A DNA stretch of 35,473 nt, taken from assembly GCF_000506865.1 (NCBI RefSeq), contig NZ_AYSV01000007.1:1-35473 (forward strand), read 5' to 3'. The notes under the pieces are model-generated. The model was not told the DNA's origin and made no database searches. It worked only from the letters and a program-made list of their open reading frames with translations. Below are positions 1-6,881 of the stretch, piece by piece (position 1 is the first letter of the stretch; each line of letters starts with the position of its first letter). Source of the stretch: Pelistega indica. GTDB lineage: Bacteria > Pseudomonadota > Gammaproteobacteria > Burkholderiales > Burkholderiaceae_B. The position numbers and the translations under genes are program-made.

Positions 1-365
1 TTTGGTAAAGTTCTTCCAAGTTGTGACCGCAACCAAACGGAACGAACACCACTAGGTGATACAAATATTCCCTGTTTACGCAACTCATTGCTAATTCTTA
101 GTTGACCATAGGCAGGATAATGAATCGCCATCTCTATCACCGCTAACTCAGTGGCTTCGTCCACTCTATTTTTAAGGTTAGGCACCCGTCTATTACGATC
201 AATGAGTGCCTCTATACCGCCTTCTTCAACCAATTCTTTATAGCGATAAAATGTATCCCTCGATACGCCCATAATTTTGCATGCTTGCGACACATTTTTT
301 AATTGCTCTGCTAAATTAAGCAGTCCTGCTTTATGTTTAATCACATTATTGGTAGTATGTAACAT
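1..365 (-). pseudogene. IS481 transposase, N-terminal part, frameshifted
   Basis: Reading leftward from ATG at 365 gives the N-terminal helix-turn-helix of an IS481 transposase (NVSQACKIMGVSRDTFYRYK), then the linker that begins the right-hand partial gene (VPNLKNRVDEATELAV). Around 14-31 it has two single-base insertions relative to 35283-35473: an extra t in the tcttcc stretch and an extra a in the gtgacc stretch. The frame breaks after the residues VWLR. The break is either a real frameshift or low-quality sequence at the contig end. The catalytic DDE part lies outside the window on this side. Confidence 0.75.
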
Positions 366-466
366 GAGAGTTTCCTTTTGTTTGTTTAAAAGATTCGCAC
401 CTCTTATTCAAACGGGAAACTCTCTTTTTTGCAACTCATTTGTCAGATTTGGTCTGAACTTCTACA
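1..466 (-). mobile_element. IS481-family insertion sequence, left (partial) copy
   Basis: This is the 5' part of an IS transcribed leftward. Its outer end at 440-466 carries the terminal sequence TGTAGAAGTTCAGAC (read on the minus strand), which recurs at 34547 in the other orientation, so the two form an imperfect inverted-repeat pair. Positions 1-193 repeat 35283-35473 apart from two extra single bases. I see no matching target-site duplication between the flank at 467 and the flank before 34547, which favours two IS copies or a rearranged locus over one simple insertion. Confidence 0.85.
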
Positions 467-730
467 AATAATAATTACTACAGCAGATACAATACCTAAA
501 CCAATCAAAACGTTTCGCTGTAAATGTAGAGAAGATATCGCCTGGATTTGCTCATTGCGATCGCCTTTCTGTGCATTAATGCTCTCTAGAGCGATTTTCT
601 CGTTTGAGCGAATTCGTTCAAGTTCAATATCAAGCTCTTTTTCTTTGATAGCCTGAGTAACTTGTTGTGTTTTAATCAAATCTCGTACAGTTTCAACGAG
701 TTGGGTTTGTGGCGGTCTATGGTCACTCAT
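443..730 (-). pseudogene. small coiled-coil membrane protein, truncated by the IS
   Basis: The first 88 residues are phage-derived: a charged, helix-forming stretch (about residues 15-68, rich in E, K and R) followed by one membrane segment (NVLIGLGIVSAVVIII). The layout resembles DUF2335-like small membrane proteins, but I cannot confirm the family. The last seven residues (CRSSDQI) are encoded by the IS inverted repeat, and the stop codon lies inside the IS, so the native C-terminus is lost. It is the last visible gene of the leftward early operon and begins 5 bases after the stop of the gene at 736-909. Confidence 0.7.
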
Positions 731-735
731 GTTTA

Positions 736-909
736 TTAGCGAATAGGAACAAGTTGAGGGGTTTTATACACAATATGAAAGCGACCATAGCCACTTCCAC
801 CAATCTTGGGTGGAATAAACGTAGTCCGCTCAATGTTGCTATTATTTGCCTCTTTTAAAAACTCTTTTGGGGAGAGATAACGCTCTTTCACTGGATATAG
901 TGTTCGCAT
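736..909 (-). CDS. hypothetical 57-residue phage protein
   Basis: This short ORF begins MRTLYPVKERYLSPKEF and ends TPQLVPIR. It has a very strong ribosome binding site: AGGAGGTC lies 6 bases upstream of the ATG at 909. There is no membrane segment or recognised domain. The middle holds a basic, glycine-rich stretch (PPKIGGSGYGRFH). Its spacing to the next gene and its orientation place it in the leftward early operon. An operator-like sequence at 940-952 lies just upstream, so it may have its own repressor-controlled promoter. I do not recognise the family. Confidence 0.6.
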   Translation of the reverse strand: MRTLYPVKERYLSPKEFLKEANNSNIERTTFIPPKIGGSGYGRFHIVYKTPQLVPIR

Positions 910-939
910 TGTGGTGACCTCCTATATTTACTTCAAAGT

Positions 940-952
940 AAACAATATGGTT
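940..952. promoter_or_regulatory. operator-like site (AAAC-N5-GGTT)
   Basis: AAACAATATGGTT matches the half-sites AACC-N5-GGTT of the repressor operators at 9404 and 9451 in 7 of 8 positions. It has the same AATAT spacer as the site at 4406. It sits about 30 bases upstream of the gene ending at 909. CI or Cro binding is an inference. Confidence 0.4.
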
Positions 953-1051
953 AGTTTAGCAAATATTTAAAATAAAAGTTATAAAAAATTTTAATTTTGA
1001 CTTTTAACCAACCATTTTTGCGTTGAACGTACCTAAAAAAGTTTTGACTAA

Positions 1052-1927
1052 TTAGAAAATATCTTCTGTAGCGTCTTCCGGTGCATAAACAACACCATCC
1101 TCATCAATTACTGGAGGAGGGTTTTTTAGTTCAGCAAGACGTTCTTTGTATTTACCTCTTAATATTTCTTTATGCCCTTCATCTGTTAAGTGCTTAGCAT
1201 TATCCGCAATAGCATTTAATTCTTCGACAGTACCAGCTGTTTGGAATTGAGTCATCAACACCTGAAAATCAACAGCAGGGATCGTATTATTGGATTGTTC
1301 TTGAGTCTTATCTTCAATAGCTAAAGCGGCAGCTGCAGATGCTTTACGTGATTTTTTAGTAGGCTTTTCTTCGGATTTAACCTCGTCAACTTCACCCATA
1401 TCACGTTCGCTAGGCATATCCATTGCTTCTTCTGCTGAATGAATGCCTTTTAAAACATCTGTAAATACATCACGTAAAGCAATGGATCTTGCTCTCATTT
1501 GCATCATTCGTTTAGGATAGGCTGTCCATGGACCTTGTTTACTTAATAAGCCTGCTTTTTTAGCATCTTCTTGAGTAAAACTTCTGACGACTTCATCTTC
1601 ATTTTTTCGTTTTACTTTAACTGTACATCCAGTATCTGTTGGATTTTCATGAATATATTCCAGTAAACCACTACCACGAACTAAAGCAAGCATTGCATCT
1701 CCCCAGATGCTAGGTCGTCCATTGATTACAGCGATATTTTGCACGGCTTGCATTGGAGCTAGTCCAATTTCAGCCCCCCATTGCATAGCTACAAAGACGT
1801 TACCAGGATTACCTTGATATTCTTTAGGGACAATGGATGATTTGGCCAACATATCAGCCAATTGCATTGCTTCATTGATATTTGTAGGTTGTAAGCCTTT
1901 GCTTCCAGTTAGAATTAATTCTGACAT
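1052..1927 (-). CDS. recT: RecT-family single-strand annealing protein
   Basis: This RecT-family recombinase anneals complementary single strands during phage recombination, working with a 5'-3' exonuclease. The 291-residue length is usual for the family. The conserved core is recognisable: an N-terminal LADMLAKS..VPKEYQGNPG..FVAMQWGAEIGL, then QAVQNIAVINGRPSIWGDAM, then PWTAYPKRMMQMRARSIALRD. The C-terminal third is acidic and lysine-rich and probably variable. It lies 14 bases downstream of the exonuclease gene in the same operon, the standard recombination pair. It appears intact, unlike its partner. Confidence 0.92.
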   Translation of the reverse strand: MSELILTGSKGLQPTNINEAMQLADMLAKSSIVPKEYQGNPGNVFVAMQWGAEIGLAPMQAVQNIAVINGRPSIWGDAMLALVRGSGLLEYIHENPTDTGCTVKVKRKNEDEVVRSFTQEDAKKAGLLSKQGPWTAYPKRMMQMRARSIALRDVFTDVLKGIHSAEEAMDMPSERDMGEVDEVKSEEKPTKKSRKASAAAALAIEDKTQEQSNNTIPAVDFQVLMTQFQTAGTVEELNAIADNAKHLTDEGHKEILRGKYKERLAELKNPPPVIDEDGVVYAPEDATEDIF

Positions 1928-1941
1928 AGTCTATCCTTTCA

Positions 1942-2922
1942 TTAATTGATACGTAAGACACGAGCACCATGTTTGATACTTTGGAATTGCTCAATGTGTA
2001 TAGGGGTAGGGTGAAGTGACAAGTAAGCCTCTTTCCAATTTGTCACGGTACTGTCTTTGTTTGATTTGTAAGTAGCGATTTTTTCGCCTTGATACGTGAT
2101 GATTTCAGCATCTTCTAACATAGGAACGAGTCTGTCTCTAATAGATTGTTTTTCGTCCTCTAAAATCGCTAACTTACTATTAACTTCTTTTAGCTGATTA
2201 ACTAATTCTGCAACATCTGTGCCTACAATAGTTTCTTTGCCAGGTGAGGATTTAGCCCACTTTAATTTGGCTTCGGCTTCATCGTGTGGATCTGGCGCAA
2301 TACCGGTGAGAATATGTTTATACCACCATTCTTTTGCTCGTTTAAGTAAGGCGTTAAAAATCTCATCATCATATTCAATCGTATAGACTTTAAAACGCTG
2401 GCCACCAAATAACACAGCAAGGTCACAAGTATGTACACCAGTTATACCCATATACCACATGCATTGATACCAGTAGTTAATAGGTACTTCGTCGGTATTT
2501 TCCTCACCCCAATCATCACTATTAATTGATAAGGCATGGGCTGTTTTAATTTCGAGTAACTTATCTGCACCAATCAATTGATGGGTCTTATCACACCAAC
2601 GTACTCTAGATCCTGGTTTAACGATAGCCCTGTCGATATTAGCTAAAGCGATTGGCACATCTTTATGCTGCATCATCGTATTAATACGTTGTACTTTAAC
2701 GTCTTTGTCCTTAGCATAACGTTGTGCGACTAGGTTCTCAAACTCAATCCCCCAATACATACGCTCTTTAGAGTCTTCATCAAACTCTTTTTGTTCTGTA
2801 GACATCTTATCGTGCCAAAGTTCAAAGGCTGTTTTGTATGGGTTCTGTCCGACTAAACAAGCGATATCTGAGCCACCAATCCCTTTTTTTCTAGCTTGTA
2901 GCCATTCTTCTCAACTTAACAT
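1942..2922 (-). pseudogene. YqaJ/lambda-Exo-type 5'-3' exonuclease, early nonsense codon
   Basis: This is the phage recombination exonuclease partner of RecT. The natural start is ATG at 2922, preceded by GGAG. It reads M-L-S, then a TGA stop at 2911-2913, then EEWLQARKKGIGGSDIA in the same frame. That N-terminal motif is the family signature, in which Arg and Ser contact the DNA 5' end. Family members usually read LSREEWL here, so CGA to TGA is the likely change. The rest is intact: Asp in ANIDRAIV, E-x-K in LLEIKTA, and Gln in YWYQCMWYMGITG. The next in-frame ATG is at 2805, and starting there would lose the GIGGSD region, so the gene is probably inactive. Residues 1-287 counted from 2805 form the remaining open frame. 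Confidence 0.85.
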
Positions 2923-2928
2923 AAGTAT

Positions 2929-3111
2929 TTAAGCTCCATAAATAAAACATTCAAGTAAAAACAGTGCGGCATAAATGCCATAAAAAAAGCTGATAGTAAT
3001 CAAACCACCAGCTACTAAAATTAAGAAGTCTTTAAATGACGTGGGCCACATTGGATCGTTGTCGTAGCCATTATCAAAATCTGACGTTAGCCAGTTCCAA
3101 AATTTTTTCAT
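2929..3111 (-). CDS. small membrane protein, 60 residues
   Basis: The protein has a tryptophan-rich polar N-terminus (MKKFWNWLTSDFDNGYDNDP) and one long hydrophobic segment from about residue 30 to 58 (LILVAGGLITISFFYGIYAALFLL), so it probably sits in the inner membrane. Its ATG overlaps the TGA of the upstream gene (ATGA), suggesting translational coupling. Its stop overlaps the ribosome binding site of the exonuclease gene. I do not recognise a family. Confidence 0.6.
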   Translation of the reverse strand: MKKFWNWLTSDFDNGYDNDPMWPTSFKDFLILVAGGLITISFFYGIYAALFLLECFIYGA

Positions 3112-3476
3112 TTTAAATATTCCTTTTTAACGAAATATTCCATCTCAGGGGTTAGGTCGTCATCGAATAGTTTTTCGATAAAACTGTATAGATCCTTTTG
3201 AATTTCAGGTAAGACGACATGGGCCACAAAGTAGTGAGCGTCTTTTGTTGATAAATTCCATAAATCACAGAATTGATCTGATCGTTTTTCTGATGCGTCG
3301 TTCAGAATAATATCTATCCAATCATTAATTGAGACACCTAGAAATTCGTTGTCATCATCCTCAATAGCGTCGGCCAGGGCTTCGAATATTTCATCGTATT
3401 GAATATCGATGGTGTAACCACAGCCGATTAAGTGCTTTTCTAGTAGATCATCGTAATATCTTGTTTCTGCGTCCAT
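3108..3476 (-). CDS. hypothetical acidic protein, 122 residues
   Basis: This is a soluble, very acidic protein with DD and ED runs (ADAIEDDDNEF, KLFDDDLTPEMEYF). It has no signal peptide, membrane segment or motif I recognise. Its 3' end overlaps the start of the small membrane gene by four bases, so the two are probably translated together as the first genes of the recombination operon. The acidic surface could suggest a DNA-mimic or inhibitor role, but that is speculation. A run of about 150 bases upstream (3477-3629) holds no gene and must contain the operon leader. Confidence 0.65.
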   Translation of the reverse strand: MDAETRYYDDLLEKHLIGCGYTIDIQYDEIFEALADAIEDDDNEFLGVSINDWIDIILNDASEKRSDQFCDLWNLSTKDAHYFVAHVVLPEIQKDLYSFIEKLFDDDLTPEMEYFVKKEYLK

Positions 3477-3629
3477 GGTGTGGGTTCCTTATAAGTGACC
3501 GACATAAATATTTGTGGTAGGGCTAGGTGTTAAAGGTGCTGGTCAGCCCCAGCTTTCTCACCACTAAAGCAGGTGACGCTTACTCGCATATAATTAAGGT
3601 GTCGAATCTTTTTATAAGCGAGGTATCTT

Positions 3630-4040
3630 ATGGGTGATGTATTGCTGTGGGCTGGTACTCTTTTGGCTTTTTTAAGCTTCATTGCCAGCTGGTTATCAGA
3701 AGAGCAAAAAAAATTGGTAAACGATTCAGTAGGAACGTTTTTCCATAGGCTTTTGGGTAGTTTTCTTTTCCCAGTTATAAGAATTGCGTTTTTATGTGTT
3801 TACTGGGCTTTTCCAGTCGCTATAATGGTTTTTCTGATTCAGTCTAGAGCGAATCCTTCTTGGGAAGAAATTATTATGCTCATTCTTATACTGAATGCTT
3901 ATCGTATTGAATTGGCGGAAATCTTTTCGTCAGATGCCAAGGAAGTTATGCATAAACAATACGAGGAATTAGAAAAACGATTAACGACGCTTGAAAATCA
4001 GTTGGCAGAGCAACAAAGCCATCAAAAAACCAATAATTAA
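3630..4040 (+). CDS. membrane protein with C-terminal coiled coil
   Basis: The 136-residue protein has about three membrane segments: residues 3-22 (LLWAGTLLAFLSFIASWL), about 47-70 (PVIRIAFLCVYWAFPVAIMVFLI), and a short one near 80-90 (IIMLILILNAY). It ends in a charged heptad-like helix (KQYEELEKRLTTLENQLAEQQ) that probably forms a coiled coil in the cytoplasm. It is read rightward against the surrounding leftward early genes, so it looks like a separately transcribed moron. A TATAAT at 3589-3594 lies upstream without a clear -35. The function is unknown. Its 3' end overlaps the converging small ORF at 3981-4166. Confidence 0.65.
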   Translation: MGDVLLWAGTLLAFLSFIASWLSEEQKKLVNDSVGTFFHRLLGSFLFPVIRIAFLCVYWAFPVAIMVFLIQSRANPSWEEIIMLILILNAYRIELAEIFSSDAKEVMHKQYEELEKRLTTLENQLAEQQSHQKTNN

Positions 4041-4166
4041 AGTTTTCTCATCAAACCGTGAATAGTCGAAAAATAACCACCAAATCTGTGAGATAAGTAA
4101 ATAACCTGTTATACAGCTTTGGGCAATAATTAAAAAACGGAAGAGTAGGTTATTCATGGTAGACAC
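3981..4166 (-). CDS. possible small two-segment membrane protein
   Basis: The ORF starts at GTG 4166 or, more likely, ATG 4157. It has two hydrophobic segments (LLFRFLIIAQSCITGYLLISQIWWLFF and LIIGFLMALLLCQLIF) and a basic end (KRR), a plausible inner-membrane hairpin. It overlaps the 3' end of the gene at 3630-4040 tail to tail by 60 bases. The ribosome binding site is weak. It would be the first gene of the leftward pL-like transcript. It could be a chance ORF, because the opposite strand also encodes hydrophobic residues elsewhere. Confidence 0.4.
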   Translation of the reverse strand: MSTMNNLLFRFLIIAQSCITGYLLISQIWWLFFDYSRFDEKTLIIGFLMALLLCQLIFKRR

Positions 4167-4190
4167 TCATCATACCTTTTGATTATTAAA

Positions 4191-4228
4191 AACACTTAAA
4201 AACTCTCGCCAGAAAGCTCTTAAGTGTT
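4191..4228 (-). terminator. leftward terminator or attenuator in the pL leader
   Basis: AACACTTAA (4191-4199) and TTAAGTGTT (4220-4228) form a perfect 9-bp inverted repeat with a 20-base loop. Read leftward, the stem is followed by TTTTAAT. The rest of the stretch 4229-4372 between this hairpin and the operators holds no gene I can support and is probably the untranslated leader of the leftward early transcript. A lambda-like antitermination control is an inference. Confidence 0.45.
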
Positions 4229-4372
4229 AACGGTTAGCTACTCCGTGAGACTTAACCACGCTTCTAACCTACACTACCTAATCACATTCCTGTTTTCAGC
4301 CCTATCATTGTCCCGTTCTGGGTGGCTCCGATAGTCCGACAATCTTGTGCCGTTCGTTATGGTTATAATATT

Positions 4373-4418
4373 AACCAAAAAGGTTATAAAAGTAAATATA
4401 AAAATAACCAATATGGAT
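4373..4418 (-). promoter_or_regulatory. pL-like leftward promoter with two repressor operators
   Basis: On the minus strand, TTGGTT (4406-4411) and TATAAC (4383-4388) are separated by exactly 17 bases. Two operator matches cover these elements: AACC-AAAAA-GGTT at 4373-4385, identical in core to the two sites beside the repressor gene, and AACC-AATAT-GGAT at 4406-4418. The arrangement is that of a repressor-controlled early leftward promoter feeding recT and the exonuclease gene. Confidence 0.65.
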
Positions 4419-4480
4419 TATTTATTTTGTAAATAAATGTAATGTAGCAACAAAACATAGAAATATTAGTAATTGAAAAC

Positions 4481-4509
4481 TTGAAAATATAATCTGTAGC
4501 TTATATAAT
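4481..4509 (+). promoter_or_regulatory. sigma-70 promoter of the toxin-antitoxin operon
   Basis: TTGAAA (4481-4486) and TATAAT (4504-4509) are 17 bases apart, a near-consensus promoter ending 26 bases before the toxin ATG at 4536. HigBA-type operons are usually repressed by their own antitoxin. I see no obvious palindrome that settles this here. Confidence 0.6.
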
Positions 4510-4535
4510 GAGTTAAATAGAACACAGGTAATAAA

Positions 4536-4892
4536 ATGACTAATACGAAACAGTGGACGGTAATTTTTACGGATTGTTTTTCTGACTGGTTAAATGAGCA
4601 AGAAAATGGATTAAGAGAGACTGTTTTAATTCATTTGCTGAATTTAGAAAAATACGGTTTTTTATTAGGTAGGCCTTATGCAGATACCGTTAAAGAGTCC
4701 ACTTACCCGAATATGAAAGAGCTTAGAGTGCAGTATCGAGGTCGTCCAATTAGAGCGTTTTATGCCTTTGACCCATTGCGTCAAGCGATTGTTTTGTGCG
4801 CAGGGGATAAAACAGGTAAAGAAAAACAGTTTTATAAGAAAATGATAAAAATAGCGGATCAAGAGTTTAAAAGTTATTTGGAAAATTTATAG
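4536..4892 (+). CDS. RelE/HigB-type toxin
   Basis: This 118-residue protein belongs to the phage-derived Gp49/HigB-like branch of the RelE superfamily, whose members cut mRNA at the ribosome. The diagnostic region is MKELRVQYRGRPIRAFYAFDPLRQAIVLCAGDKTGKEKQFYKKMI at about residues 65-108, with the conserved basic residues and the GDKTG loop. The N-terminus (WTVIFTDCFSDWLNEQ) also fits. The antitoxin gene follows 7 bases downstream, toxin first, as in higBA. The ORF appears intact. Confidence 0.88.
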   Translation: MTNTKQWTVIFTDCFSDWLNEQENGLRETVLIHLLNLEKYGFLLGRPYADTVKESTYPNMKELRVQYRGRPIRAFYAFDPLRQAIVLCAGDKTGKEKQFYKKMIKIADQEFKSYLENL

Positions 4893-4899
4893 GGGTTGT

Positions 4900-5202
4900 A
4901 TGATGAAAACACTACAACAGGTTATTGCAGAACAATCAGCAGAAAGTCAAAAGCGCATTAAAGAAGGAGCTGAACAGTTAATACTAGAAACAGGGCTTGC
5001 GCTATTACGTGAAGAGATTTCGCTTTCTCAGAAAGAGTTAGCGAAACAATTAGGTATCTCCCAGCCTGCTATTACACAAATAGAGAAAAGGGGGGCTGAG
5101 CTTAAACTTAAAACGCTAAAACGTTATATTGAAGCGATGGGAGGGCAGTTAAGCCTTACTGTTACTATGCCAACAGGTGATAATCGTACGTTTAGTATTT
5201 AA
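4900..5202 (+). CDS. XRE-family antitoxin (HigA-like)
   Basis: This antitoxin is predicted to neutralise the preceding toxin and repress the operon. Residues about 37-75 form a helix-turn-helix (LREEISLSQKELAKQLGISQPAITQIEKRG). The N-terminal helix (QVIAEQSAESQKRIKEGAEQL) is likely the toxin contact. Two ATG codons stand in tandem at 4900 and 4903 after an AGGGG ribosome binding site. The end (SLTVTMPTGDNRTFSI) is typical of this antitoxin branch. Confidence 0.88.
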   Translation: MMKTLQQVIAEQSAESQKRIKEGAEQLILETGLALLREEISLSQKELAKQLGISQPAITQIEKRGAELKLKTLKRYIEAMGGQLSLTVTMPTGDNRTFSI

Positions 5203-5206
5203 GCTT

Positions 5207-5323
5207 TTTAAAGCTGAAACATGGCTAAAAATGCAATTGGATTATGACCTCTGGCAAGCAGAACAAAAACATAAAAAGTCTGTAGTGACTCCTTTTTATG
5301 CGGAGTCTGTTTTCGGAGCGTAA
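5207..5323 (+). pseudogene. remnant of a second HigA antitoxin C-terminus
   Basis: In the frame that begins near 5207 the DNA encodes FKAETWLKMQLDYDLWQAEQ, then KHKKSV..FGA and a stop at 5321-5323. WLKMQ..YDLWQA is the characteristic C-terminal end of the large HigA antitoxin family. No start codon or DNA-binding domain precedes it, and the frame differs from the intact antitoxin upstream. It is therefore a leftover of an earlier toxin-antitoxin locus. It ends 2 bases before the next ATG. Confidence 0.65.
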
Positions 5324-5325
5324 AA

Positions 5326-5676
5326 ATGCTTAAGAAACAAATTCAAGAAGCCACAAAAGACTGGGATATTGATGCAATGCTGCAAGCCGTGGTGAGAGAT
5401 GACCCAGAGATGGAACACCACCAAGAGAGCTTACGCCAAGCCTTATTAGAAGCCAAGAGTGGGCGTTTTGCTCGTAAAACCGTAGTTGAGGTGTCGCCTA
5501 TCGCCCACACTCGTCATAAAGTAGGGCTATCACAAAGTAAGTTTGCTCAACGCCTAGGAATTTCCGTTAATACCTTAAAATCTTGGGAACAAGGACAACG
5601 CAATCCAAGCGGTGCTGCCTTTAAACTTATTCAGCTATTAGACAAGCACCCTGATTTAGTGATGGAGTTGGCTTAG
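5326..5676 (+). CDS. orphan XRE-family antitoxin/regulator (NadS/HigA2-like)
   Basis: The 116-residue protein has a C-terminal helix-turn-helix: PIAHTRHKVGLSQSKFAQRLGISVNTLKSWEQGQRNPSGAAFKLIQLL (about residues 57-107). This is the form seen in MqsA/HigA2/NadS-like antitoxins that are encoded downstream of a RelE-type toxin. No toxin gene precedes it. Only the HigA remnant does, so it is an orphan. A direct repeat of TTACGGTGT at 5688-5696 and 5702-5710, just after its stop, might be its binding site or that of a neighbour. Confidence 0.75.
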   Translation: MLKKQIQEATKDWDIDAMLQAVVRDDPEMEHHQESLRQALLEAKSGRFARKTVVEVSPIAHTRHKVGLSQSKFAQRLGISVNTLKSWEQGQRNPSGAAFKLIQLLDKHPDLVMELA

Positions 5677-5781
5677 CAATTTCTCTTTTACGGTGTGACA
5701 GTTACGGTGTAATCAACAACTCCTGCAGTAAAAAATAAAAATCGCTGGGGGGTATCGAGTTTTTAGTAAAAATTTAGTAAA

Positions 5782-5825
5782 ATATTAGTATGATGTTGGC
5801 ATTATATTAGTATTATGCTGGTATG
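5782..5825 (+). repeat. two 22-bp tandem repeats before the methyltransferase gene
   Basis: Units 5782-5803 and 5804-5825 agree at 18 of 22 positions and share the core ATATTAGTAT. A related TTTAGTAAAA motif occurs twice just upstream (from 5761). The second unit includes the ATG at 5823, so that ATG is less likely to be the real start than the one at 5844. An operator for autoregulation of the methyltransferase is a reasonable inference. Confidence 0.5.
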
Positions 5826-5843
5826 TTTTTTACGAGATTCCTT

Positions 5844-6881
5844 ATGCATCGTGTAGAGGCTGTAGATTTATTTTGTGGGGTGGGCGGCTTGACCGCAGGT
5901 TTACTGAAAGCTCATATCCAAGTTAAGGCTGGCTATGATATTGAGTCTGCCTGTCAATTTCCTTATGAAGCAAATAACGAGGGTGCAGCCTTTATCTGCA
6001 AAGATGTACAGCAAGTAACCAAAGAAGAAATAGAAGCCCACTATAGTGAAGGAGCTATTCGCTTGTTAGCAGGATGCGCGCCATGTCAGCCGTTTTCTAC
6101 CTATAACCAGGGGAAAGATATGAAAAGTGATAAAAAGTGGCCTTTGCTGTATGCTTTTGCTAGATTAATTAGAGAGGTTAAGCCTGAGCTAGTGACGATG
6201 GAAAATGTTCCTGATGTGACTAAACATGAGGTATATCATGATTTTGTCAAAAACTTAGAAGAACAAGGTTATCAGGTATGGGCACAAGCTGTACTGTGTG
6301 CCGATTATGGTGTACCTCAAATGCGCCGACGACATGTGTTACTGGCATCGCGTATTGGTAAGGTTGAGCTTATTGCTCCTACACACAAGGATAAACATGT
6401 GACTGTTAGAGACGCTATTGGTAACTTGCCTAACATTGAAGCAGGACAGACACATCCTTCTGACTTACTGCATCGTAGTGCAGCGCTTAGTGAATTAAAT
6501 TTAAAGCGTATCAAAGTCTCTGTTCCAGGAGGGTCTTGGAAAGATTGGCCAGAAGAGTTAGTTGCCAACTGCCATAAAAAGTCATCAGGAAAAACGTATG
6601 GTGGTGTCTATGGACGTATGGAATGGGACAAGCCTGCACCGACAATGACAACGCTGTGTATTGGTTTTGGTAATGGTCGGTTCGGTCATCCTGAACAAGA
6701 TAGAGCCATATCTTTGAGAGAGGCTGCAATTTTTCAGAGTTTCCCTAGAGATTATCAGTTTTTCGATGTTACGAAGTCGCAGCCCAACAATACCGCGATT
6801 AGTCGCATGATTGGTAATGCCGTTCCTGTGAGGCTGGGAGAAGTAGTTGGTATCAGCTTTGCAAGAAGCCTTTTTCATTAA
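5844..6881 (+). CDS. C5-cytosine DNA methyltransferase
   Basis: This enzyme transfers a methyl group from S-adenosylmethionine to C5 of cytosine in DNA. The motifs are in order: I, DLFCGVGGLTAG (SAM binding); IV, GCAPCQPFSTY with the catalytic Cys; VI, ENVPDV; VIII, QMRRRHVLLAS; IX, RDAIGNLP; X, GNAVPVRLGEVVG. The target-recognition segment between VIII and the C-terminal motifs is compact (around GGSWKDWPEEL to KPAPTMTT). I prefer ATG 5844 over 5823 because homologues begin just before the SAM motif. It converges with, and overlaps by 29 bases, the HEPN nuclease gene. The recognition site cannot be read from sequence. Confidence 0.93.
   Translation: MHRVEAVDLFCGVGGLTAGLLKAHIQVKAGYDIESACQFPYEANNEGAAFICKDVQQVTKEEIEAHYSEGAIRLLAGCAPCQPFSTYNQGKDMKSDKKWPLLYAFARLIREVKPELVTMENVPDVTKHEVYHDFVKNLEEQGYQVWAQAVLCADYGVPQMRRRHVLLASRIGKVELIAPTHKDKHVTVRDAIGNLPNIEAGQTHPSDLLHRSAALSELNLKRIKVSVPGGSWKDWPEELVANCHKKSSGKTYGGVYGRMEWDKPAPTMTTLCIGFGNGRFGHPEQDRAISLREAAIFQSFPRDYQFFDVTKSQPNNTAISRMIGNAVPVRLGEVVGISFARSLFH

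Noticed and set aside
429-656. Rightward ORFs at 277-656
   Set aside because: They are shadows of the IS transposase and of the truncated membrane gene on the minus strand.
4240-4340. Possible tRNA or small RNA in the pL leader
   Set aside because: No cloverleaf or T-loop sequence is present. Only leader-type structure is visible.
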